Positions 1-9,297 of a stretch of 18,860 nt of DNA are shown here, piece by piece (position 1 is the first letter of the stretch; each line of letters begins with the position of its first letter). Origin of the DNA: Rhizophlyctis rosea (taxonomy: Eukaryota > Chytridiomycota > Chytridiomycetes > Rhizophlyctidales > Rhizophlyctidaceae); contig JADGJC010000537.1 in assembly GCA_027596075.1 (NCBI GenBank), forward strand, positions 1-18,860, in the 5' to 3' direction. The notes under the pieces were generated by a model. The model was not told where the DNA came from. It was given only the letters and a program-made list of their open reading frames with translations, and did not search any database. The position numbers were made by a program, and so were the translations under genes.

Positions 1-368
1 TTTATGTTGTTTTGACAGCTGTCAAATCTGTCAAATGCCAAAAGACAGGAGGCAAATTGGAGAGCACGTTGCAGCACTTTCTGACCTTCCTGGTGGCTGT
101 GTTGACGTGTGCACTGTGAGCACCTTGTGCATGTTGGTCAAATTGCACACAATTGGCCGGCTTTTTTATACACGTGTGAACACAGATATCAACTCGGATA
201 TCCGAAAGTTTGAGCATACGTTGAGATGTAAAATACCTTGAGGGTCCTAGTAGTCAAAGTTAACGGTTTTGCTAGTGAACGGGCCGCCGCACGCGTCGCC
301 GGCCGTGATTTTTCCGGCTGGTGTGTATGCTTCGGGAAAATTTTGAAAAAAGGAGCATTGTGAGAAAA
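1..368. other. intergenic left edge, no gene seen
   Basis: I see no convincing coding sequence here. The stretch holds short palindromes (CGGATATCCG near 196-206, CACGTG near 171-176) and a GC-rich patch near 280-320. Both short open frames of about 70 codons that overlap here lack any recognisable domain and read like chance frames. Confidence 0.4.
346..351 (-). terminator. possible Pol III T-run terminator
   Basis: A run of six T on the minus strand lies 18 bases beyond the end of the tRNA-like sequence. Such runs stop RNA polymerase III. It only has meaning if the tRNA-like sequence is transcribed. Confidence 0.3.
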
Positions 369-441
369 TTTTACTTCCGGGATCGAACCTGAGACCTCCT
401 GTATGTTAGACAGGTGTGATAACCAACTACACCACGAAACC
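369..441 (-). pseudogene. tRNA-Val(AAC)-like sequence with broken acceptor arm
   Basis: Read from 441 down to 369, the sequence gives a 7-base 5' acceptor (GGTTTCG), a D arm, a perfect 5-bp anticodon stem (CCTGT/ACAGG) around a 7-base loop CTAACAT, a 5-base variable loop and a T loop TTCGATC. The anticodon at 405-407 is AAC, so the identity would be valine. The internal Pol III signals look intact: an A box starting TGGTGTAGTTGG and a B box GGTTCGATCCC. The 3' acceptor strand should be close to CGAAACC but reads AGTAAAA, pairing at only a few positions, and the T stem has one A-G mismatch. No intron is visible. It is most likely a tRNA pseudogene or a tRNA-derived element; a functional tRNA cannot be excluded without expression data. 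Confidence 0.6.
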
Positions 442-949
442 TCGATGCCGGAAGTACAATTGACAAATTCTCTATCCGGAGGGCTGAATTTGACATGAAA
501 ACACAGACAAACTCAGGCAGTTGGGAACACCCATCACAAAAAACATAACCCAGCAGCAAACCTATTTGCGAACGGCGAGAGACTTGAGCCTGGATCACCG
601 AAAACTGGCTGGGCGTGAGGGCTTCAAAAACAAGGGGGCCTCATGCTAACAAACTGATAACAAAACTTGAGAAGGGCACATGATGATACATGCCTCAGGC
701 ATGTAAGCGCCAGCCAACAAGTTTAACCCACGATCCGCAAGGTGGGAGCCTGGAACACACAATATACGACCGGTCACCGCAAAGAACTTCTTGTTCTTGA
801 AGATTTGCAAACTTTGCTTATGCCTGCAAATAACTGCTAATCGTTTACACAAGTAGTACCCAAGCTAAAAACCGCACTCGCACTACACACTATTCCTCTA
901 CACCGGGTATACACAAACTCCCTCCCCCCCACCCCACACAATTCCCACA
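442..949. other. 3' flank of the remodeller gene, no gene seen
   Basis: This stretch lies between the tRNA-like sequence and the stop codon of the remodeller gene, so part of it should be that gene's 3' untranslated region. I find no clear AATAAA on the minus strand and no recognisable coding frame. A C-rich tract lies at about 920-940. Confidence 0.4.
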
Positions 950-3900
950 CTACCCCTGCCCCTGCATCCTCATATAAATCGCCGCCCTCCCATTCATCTC
1001 CCCAACTTGCTTCTCCGTCAGCAATCCCTTCCCCTCCAACACCCCAACCTTCCGCTTAAACTCCCCCGGATCAGTCTTAATAACCGGACACACAAAATAC
1101 TGGAACGTAGTATGCCCTTCCTCCCCACAAAAGTAACACTTCTTCGCGATGCTGTCTGCATCCACTTCTTCCGTGCTGCTACTCCTACCGCTACCTGCCG
1201 GTTTGATTGAAGACGCGGACGAGCTGGCGCCGTTTGCTGTTCTGACGGGCGAAGCTCTAGGCACGGGTGACGCCGACGGCGTCTCTGTCAAATCCACGAC
1301 AATGGTTTGACTGAGAGTTCGTCGCATAGGGGACGCGTGTGTCTGTCCTCGATTGACAGTGGGACTAACACCCTCAGCTCCCGTACCACGTCCCTGACTA
1401 CTCGGACTCCCCGACCCTACTTTCCCCTTCTGCTTCCACTCTGACCCGACCGCCCTCCCCAACTTCGACGTAGGCGTAGACGAACTATCGGCCGCATCAT
1501 CGTCGTCCAACCCAGCATGTTTCATCCAAGCCGCAAGACCACCACGAGCCAGGCTCGCTTTCTCCTTATTGTCCGCGGAAACAGCCAACTTTGGAACGAC
1601 CGGAGTTGCCGTCGGCGTCACGGCCATGGGTGCAACTGGAATGGGCTCGTGGCTTGTTTTTGGGGGAGCGCTTCGTGAGGCATCGTTCCTTCCGACCCTC
1701 GGTGTTGGACGGCCTTGCGACGAGGTTGGGGTATGTTTGTTGGTGGACGCGACTGCGGGTGAGGACGCCGGAAATGCCGTTGGGACAGAGGTGGGCGGTA
1801 CAGCTGGACGCGGGGTATTTTGTGGTCTTGGTGGATAAGCACTACCAAGGGGAGCAGCGTATGTCGCAGGCGCAGCCGGCCGAGTAGGTGCTACTCCCGC
1901 CGGCGGTGTGGGGACGACGTTCGCCGGGTGAACCGGAGCACCGCCCCACATCGGGTTGTGTGGAGACCGAACTTGCGTGGCGTGAACGTTGGGAGGACGC
2001 GAGCCAGGTGGTGCCGCAGTTCCACTCGGGACTCGTGATGGACGCTGGCCCAAAGAGTAATATGACGCAGGGAAACTGTAGTGCATTGTTGGTGGCGGCT
2101 CCGCATAAGGCTGCGACCAGCTAGATTGATGAAACGCATAAGGACTAGGCTGCGTGGGAACGCCATTGACCGCTGGTCGAGTCTGCTGCCCAACCCTGTG
2201 GGAACCCGTCGTCTGAAATGCCGTTGCATGGTATTGTTGACCGAGAGCTGGAGGAGCGTTCGGTCGTGCGCCATGCCCGACATTTTGACTCATCGGTTGG
2301 CCATTCTGATATATCTCCAACCCGCCCCCATCAGGCCTCGGCCGAACCTCAACCGTATTTCCTCCAGGACGCACCCCACCCGCCGTCCCCTGCCCAGACC
2401 CCACAGACGTAACCGGTGTCGGCGTCTCATCCTCCACCCTCGTCATCTCCTCCAACCGAACCGTATCCCCATCATACTTCCGATAATCATCCAACTTCTT
2501 CTGCACCATCTTGATCAAAATATACTTCACCCTAATATCGTCCAACTCCTTCACCGAAGCCCCACCCGACTTCAACTCATGATACCGCGATTTGAAATAA
2601 TCCCGCGTATCCGTGACGTAGCCCATATACGAGACATATGGACACCTTTCAAGGAGATGAAGACCATCATGACAAACCCAGCAAGCCGCCACTTCCTCTG
2701 TCCGTTTCGCCAATCGGTCTTTGTACTTTTCTTTCATGTCGACGATGTTGCCATAGGAGTCCACTATGAATCGTTCGCGATTCGCACGTACATCGTTAAT
2801 GTGGTCCACTTTTGTTCCGAAAGGTACGTACTGGCTATCTCGGACAGCCTTGTTGCCCGGCCCGTATGAGAATCGTTTTGGTTTTGAAGGCGGAGTAGGT
2901 GGCACCGTTGGCATGCGATTGGGATGGAATGAAGGTGCGGTCGCCCTGCCCGTCAGGGTCGCGTGAACCGTGAAGCCAGGTGGCGGGATCGTTAACGGTA
3001 CTGGCCGCGCAGCAGGATAGACGGGCGCGGTTGTAGGGATGGGCATTCGCTGCATTGCTTGTAGCATTTGCGCAGGCGACAAATGTGGGTAGGATCCCAT
3101 TGCCGGTAGAGGACCTTGTGCAGGTAGAGAAGCTTGTGCGGGTAAAGGACCTTGTGCGGGTAACGGACCTTGTGCAGGTAGAGGACCTTGCATAGGCGCA
3201 AACTTCAAATCCTTCGGCAACCGACCCCGCTTCCGCTTCTTCCCCACAGGACTCCCCTCCAACTCCCCAACCATCTCCTCAACAACCGACTCCGTCCCAT
3301 CCGACTCCGAAGACACTTCCGCCAAATCCCCCTGCTGAGGAACAAAATCAGGATCCTCGACCTCGCCCGCAACCTGCACATCCTCCTCATCTCCAAACAC
3401 ATCCTCCGTAACAACAACCCGCTTCTTCTTCGGCCCATCACCATAAAACACCTCCTTCCGCACTTTCCGCTTCGGCCGCCCCCGCGCATCAACCTCCTCC
3501 TCGGCATTATCAACAGAAGCTTGCTTCAACAACTTCTCCCAAAAATCATCATCCTTCTCATCCGTCTTCCCAAGCCCTTCCTGCTCTTCCTCCTCCGCCA
3601 ACGTCTCATTATTCCAAATCTTCGCAAACGCAAACGTGCCCAGTTTCTCCTTCTCCTTCTCCGCAACCGGCACACCCGAACCCTCCCCGCTCGCCTCCTT
3701 ATCCGCCGCTTCCTTCTCCTTCTCTTTCTTCTCCTCTTCTTTCTCCCGCGCCTTCTTCTCTTCCTCCTCCGCAGCATGTTTCGCCAGGATGTCCGACCGA
3801 TTGATCAACCGCTCCACTTCATTGTCGTCGTAGTTGATATTGTGCTTTTCCAAGGTCCCCTCACTCTCCTCAAAAAGAGCACGGGCTCCGAATTTGATGA

Positions 3901-6900
3901 TGTTCATCAATTCTGAGCTGTCCACGGAGGTTTTGTCCATCGACTCGACGATGAGGTGGTCAAGGACAAGCTTTCGCTTTCCAATCTCGATCATTCGCTC
4001 TGTATATTGTGGTCAGGCTTGTTCCTTCGGTGTATGACAAAAAGTCAAATCTCACCTTCTACACATCCACGTGTAAACAGCTTGTACACCACGACCGCTC
4101 GTTGTTGCCCGATACGATGCGCTCGCGCCATGGCCTGCAAGTCCTGGTGCGGATTCCAATCGGCTAGAAAAAAGATCAACAATCCGATCAAATAGTGAAA
4201 CCAAGAAGTCTAAAGCTTACCATCATAAATGATAATCGTATCAGCCGAAGTCAAGTTAATCCCCATCCCACCCGTCCTTGTCGTCAACAAAAAGATAAAA
4301 TACTCCGAATCAGGTGCATTAAACGCATCAATCAACCCCTGACGTTGATCCACCGGTGTTTCACCATCCTACACGAACAATATCAACCGATGCCTCAACA
4401 AAATATTCAAGGAACGCAATACACACCAATCGCAAAAAAGGCATCTTCGCCTCCTCCAAATAATCCTCCAAAACATTCAACGCAATCTTAAACTGCGAAA
4501 AAAGCAACACCCTATGCCGCTTCTCCTTAAACTTCAGCAACATCTTGTTCAACAGCTGCAGCTTGCCGCAACAGTCGATTAAGCGTTGTTGAGTTTCTCC
4601 TGCACTCAAGCCGGTTGGTTCTACGTCTGGAAGGAGGTAAGGGTGGTTGCAGATTTTGCGGAGTTCCATGAGAATGCTGGGTTGTGTGTTATGTTAACAC
4701 TTATATGTAGGCGAGTTTATGGAATGAGAAGAAACATACTTTTGCATCCTGCTGACTTGAGCTTCCTCCTTGCCGCTGGTCTGCACACCAATCGCTTTGA
4801 GCAAATTGGCGTTTCGCGCCAGAACTGCTTTGTACAACTGCCGTTGCAATGCGGTCAAAGTGACGGGCACCAAGACTTCGATCTGCCGAAAGTACCGTTT
4901 TAGTTTTGAGCGTCGGAGTGGCGGGCTTCGTTGACATTACCTTCGGTGGCAGGTCCTGCAACACTTGTGCTTTCGTCCGTCGAAGGAAGTATGGTTTCAG
5001 CGTCTGCGTTCATAATACGATATATGAGCATTGCAAAGTGTACGGCATTCCTCCCCTTAACCCTCGAAACCGTTACGCACCTCATGCAACTCATGAACAA
5101 GCTTATCATCCAACTCAGCATACTTCTTCTCCCACTCTGCCTGCCTCTTGAACGTCTCCGGATCCTGCAAAAAAAAACCAATAAACAACCATCCACCACC
5201 CAACTCCACACTTCACCACCCTCAAATATACCCACCAAAAAATGCATCAAATTAAACAACTCCCTTATATTATTCTGCAACGGCGTCCCCGTCAACACAA
5301 TCTTATGCCCAACCCTCAAATTCCTCTTAAACGCATTGAAAGTCTTCGCCGCATCATTCTTCAACCTATGCCCCTCATCACAAACCAAAAGCTCAAACTC
5401 CAACCCTTTGAAAAGCCCCGCTTCCCTCGACAACATATCATACTGCGTGATAATCACATGACACCGGACTTTCTTCCCTTTTGTGCCAGAGTCGGATTCA
5501 CCGAAGATCTCGTGGTCCCGGATGAATTTGCGTTCGGCGGCGTCGCCGGTGTAGACTACGACGGCGATGGAGGGGGCCCAGTGGTTGCATTCGCGGCGCC
5601 AGTGGGAGAGGGTTGAGGCGGGGGCGACGATGAGGAAGGGGAAGCTGCCGTAGTCTTGGACTAACATGGAGATCAAAGTGACTGCAGTGGACGGTGTGAG
5701 ACGCTTCAATTGATTCTCATAAATGGTCGACAGCACGGTCCTACCAATTTGCAATGTTTTGCCCAATCCCATGTCGTCCGCCAAAATTGACGGCGTCCCC
5801 TTATGCCATTTGAAGAGTAGCCAGCTGGAAGACGAGGTGAGTTCAAAATCACATTGACGAAGAATTCCTGCATATCTTACTTCACGCCTTCCAACTACAC
5901 CAAAAAAAAAGGACCATCATTAGCGTCATCCACAACACCTTCAACTCACAACCCCCTCACCTGATACTCCTTCACCTTCCCACCAACAATATACTCCGGC
6001 TGCTCCGTATACTCCTTAAACTTCCTCATCCTCTTCTTCTTATCATACTCCCCAGCAATCCTATCATTCCTCAACATAGTCTCAAACCCCTTCTTCATCC
6101 CCTCATAAAGCTCATACGGATCATCCTCCGGATCCGGGACATTTTCCCAACTACTCGCCGTAATCGAACATCCCAGCCACTTCACTAAAAGCTGGTCCAC
6201 GTTTTCAAGCGACTTCGGTCCCTTGATGTTGGAATAGGACACATCTAGAACCTTTTCGACTGTAATGCACTCTTTTGGGACGGCATCCTCCACTGTTTTG
6301 GGCCACGGTTCCGGCTGCTTCAACCTCCGCGCTTCCTCGTTCTCTTCGTTCACGGCCTTCAGGAAATTACTCAATTTCAGCCTCTCCGTTTGCGCCAGCC
6401 ATCTTCCCGGGACCCATTCGGCGTGTAACCATGCGTAGTCTTTGTATTTGATGTAGTACTGTCGTGCGGGTTTGGGGTTTCCGTCGTATGGAGCTGGAGG
6501 GAGCCAGTTCTCGTGTGGCAGTTCTCCGTCCTTGTAGGTGATGATCAAATCGACAGAAACGTCCCAGAGTAGACAGTCGGTGCACAGGAACTTTCCGTAT
6601 AGCAGGGTTTCGGCTTCTCCCTCATGGAATCCCTCGACTTCGGCTGCCACGAGCGCGTCAAAATATTCGACCAGGCAGTCGGCGTGAGCCACGTAGTAAC
6701 ACCGGCTGCATCGAAACAAGATCTCCTCCTCAGCAACCTCTTCCGCCACTATGGCTTCAGCCTTGTCCGACCCTTCTTGCGGCCCCTTAGCAGATGCAGA
6801 CCCAGCATTACTCTCTGAGCCTTTGGACGCGGCAGGCGTTTCAAAGACAACACCTTCCATTGCATTTTGTACCTCGTCATCGGCACTGGTTTTTCCTTTC

Positions 6901-8683
6901 TCAGTAGTTGTTTCCCCTCCCGCCGTCCCGCCGTTTGCCTTCGGTGATTCGTCCGCAGATGTGCTCCCGCCCGACGCGCCTCCGCTGCCACCCTCCGCCG
7001 CGACTCCGGACGCCAGTGTATCCCCCTGTGCCGAATTCCCATCTGCCCCCGCCTCTTTCACTGCAGACGCCGATGCTCCCTCCTGCGATGCCTTCTCACC
7101 CGCCCCGTCAACATCCATCGCTTCACCCTCCCCCGCCTTCTGATCCGAAACCTGTTCCACAAACTCAACCACAGGTGGTGCCGGCTTCGTCTTATGAGAG
7201 CAGATGGTGCAAGAAGGCTTTGATTTGAAGCAAAGTGGACATGGCAGTTTTGGTTTGATTATTTCGCCATCCGGCCCCTCCCGCGATCCCTCAACAAGAA
7301 GCTTCTGGTACCGTTTCTCAAGTGTAGCATAACAACCGATATGCCACGATACGGTGCACGATTTGCACTGCTGCAGCGCCCCCAATTCTTCTTCTAGATC
7401 CGCGTCTTCGTCAGCTTTGCGCTTTTTTCCCGTAGGTTCGCCGCGGTCTGAATGATCGAAACATCAATGATAAATCAGTGAAGATGAGAACGTGTAGTAC
7501 TTACTGCATCTATCACAATTCGGTTGATGTGAAGGAAGTTTCGTGTTGGACTTTCGTCGCTTCGGCCCCTTCTTCTTCTTCTTCCCCGCATTTTTCTTCT
7601 TCTTTCCTGCACTCTTCTTCCCTTTCCTTGCGCTAAGTGGTAGATCGTCCACCGAATCTGAATCTGAATTTTCCACAACGCGCTTTGCCTTACGTTTTGT
7701 TTTGTCATTTTGCGCAGCTTTTCCAGATGCTGTCCCATCATCCGAATCTTCATGAACCTTTCGCCGCCCTCCCCGCTTCCTCCCCTCAGCTTGTGAATCT
7801 TCCGAACCAGTCGACTCATCCCCTGCCTTATCAGCACCCCGAGCAAGACGTCTCGACGTGCGAGCGGTTTCCTTCCCTTTCAGCCGTTTGGAGGTCCGTA
7901 CTTCCTCATCGCTGCTGTCGTCAAAAAAGCTGTCGCTCTCAGATTCTTCGTCAACGACAGAATTCGCCTCGAACTCGGACTCATCCTCATCGCCAACCAC
8001 TTCAGACGGCAGCCTAACTACATTCTTTGCATTGACTACCTCTGAGGTTGTATCTGAAAGGGATCCGCGTCGAGCTGGGACTTCGACATGCACATCGTCT
8101 TTTGAGCGTTTGTGAATCTTATGACTGACGGCGCCGTTGGCGAGAATCGTTGCTTGCGAGCCGCTCTCTATCCCATCCATCACACCATTGTGATCGTCAT
8201 CATCGGAATCGACAATCCGCATGCGCTTCCGTCGCTTGGAAGTTTCGGGTGGATCATCAGGATTTCTTTTCAATGGCGATGATGACTTGGATGGAGCACG
8301 ATCAGTATTGGTACTTTCGAGGCCATTCGGTTCAGAGACTGTGCCAGCTGTAGTAGTCTGGGTTGGTACCACCGAAGACCATTCCATCGTCTGTGTTTCA
8401 GGTAACGTTCCGGCTGAAGGTGAACTAGAGTTTGTAGTGATCCCAGTCTGTCGCTCCCACTCAGCAATCAGATCGTCACACCCCTCGAGATCAGATGTCG
8501 GAACCCAGCTGGTTTCCTCCAAGTCCATCTAGTTTGATATAACGAGGTTGGTAAAGGAGTGGTGTGGAACAAAGACTACTTGTGACATACCCATTTCACC
8601 AGGTACTCAGTAACACCGTTGTTGACTCTGCGATCTTCAATAGCTTCGATGGCGGCCAGGTCTTCACCGTCATTATCCTCCAT
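950..8683 (-). CDS. CHD-family (Mi-2/Mit1-like) chromatin remodelling ATPase, 13 exons
   Basis: A nuclear SNF2 ATPase predicted to slide nucleosomes, probably in a Mi-2/SHREC-like silencing complex (inferred from the family). Proposed exons: 8683-8591, 8528-7505, 7447-5961, 5894-5881, 5824-5745, 5681-5236, 5164-5081, 5003-4941, 4882-4740, 4676-4427, 4368-4221, 4163-4056, 3999-950, giving 2329 residues. Domain order: N-terminal chromodomain (about 10-50); acidic and lysine-rich disordered region with SNTK-like basic clusters (50-365); PHD finger with CDRC at 369, CKSC at 400, H408, C411, CPLC at 442; second PHD with CTIC at 452 and FRCSRC at 618, separated by low-complexity sequence; tandem chromodomains (about 668-736 and 764-830); SNF2 core with DDMGLGKT (889-896), DEGH (1001-1004), LTGTPLQNN and [10 protein letters not shown] (1288-1297). 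The 1015-residue tail holds an acidic coiled coil, a QGPLPA repeat and two zinc knuckles. Start chosen at the first ATG in frame with the chromodomain; an upstream 5' exon is possible. Closest named relatives would be CHD3/4 or Mit1, but the order of domains differs. Confidence 0.88.
3101..3190 (-). repeat. five tandem 18-base units coding QGPLPA
   Basis: Inside the last exon of the remodeller gene, five head-to-tail 18-base units code for QGPLPA, with one unit altered to QASLPA (residues 1584-1613). The units still differ by few bases, so the array probably arose recently by slippage. It lies in a proline- and alanine-rich, presumably disordered part of the tail. Confidence 0.9.
5881..5894 (-). 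other. 14-base microexon of the remodeller gene
   Basis: A 14-base coding segment lies between an intron ending in gtgtag (5895-5960) and one starting gtaaga (5825-5880). Splicing it in gives the peptide junction KEYQ-LEGVN-WLLFKW, which matches the conserved SNF2 Q-motif region (QLEGVNWL). Skipping it would change the frame and remove this motif. Confidence 0.82.
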
Positions 8684-9297
8684 TTCGGCCAGAAATGCCA
8701 CTAAGGGTATAAAACTGAAACTGAAAGTGCAAAGTGTTAAAATATTCAAGCGTGTGCGCCTTGCAGTATCCAACCGCTGAGACATACACAGAGTCTTTCC
8801 CAAAGGAGGGTGCCCTTGGAATTCTGCCGATAGATTTGGTATCCTTGTTGCGTGGGAAACAAAGGCACCTGATTTATGAATATTCTGGATATGACTGGGG
8901 GTGTAAAAACAGCCTCAACTTTTGCAAGCGTTTGGACGGTGGACAGGATGAGGTTGACAGCTGCAAATCATAAATACCCAAAATGGTCAAACGAGTCTGA
9001 CTGTCTGGACACTTGCTGCGCCATGGGAAAACCCTGGCAGGAAAGGGAAAGAGGAGAAGGAGAAACTCCGCTACTCCGACCTGTCAAAACGTGGGAATTG
9101 GGCGACTTTGTTTTACAGCCATCTGAATGCACTGGTCACACGTCTGCAGAAAGGCTTCAGGCGTAGCCACTATTCAACCTTCTCGCTTTTTCCACTCACC
9201 GCTGTCAAACCAACCACATCACTTGTTGAGTAAGAGTGTCAAGCCGGCGTCGTCAAAAATTGCACAGTTTCGCAACATACAACGAAGATCTCTCCAA
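8684..9297. promoter_or_regulatory. divergent promoter region between remodeller and prolyl oligopeptidase genes
   Basis: The two flanking genes are transcribed away from each other, so this 614-base stretch must carry both promoters and 5' leaders. A TATAAA-like string lies at about 8708-8714 on the plus strand. Short open frames here show no domain and are probably chance. The last 170 bases are open in frame with the peptidase start. Confidence 0.5.
9127..9297 (+). other. possible N-terminal extension of the prolyl oligopeptidase
   Basis: An upstream ATG at 9127 is in frame with the ATG at 9298 with no stop between them. The 57 extra residues are rich in Ser, Arg, Lys and His and contain no Asp or Glu, as in many mitochondrial targeting sequences. 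The shorter start fits the usual length of the family (about 710 residues), so this may simply be leader sequence. Confidence 0.3.

Noticed and set aside
2081..3916. Long plus-strand open frames opposite the remodeller's last exon (for example 2081-2869 and 3188-3916)
   Set aside because: They are antisense to a coding exon with clear family content, have skewed Arg/Leu/Pro or low-complexity translations, and show no domain.
8734..9166. Short plus-strand frames in the divergent promoter region
   Set aside because: About 80-96 codons, no domain, no in-frame link to the peptidase exon, and located where two promoters are expected.
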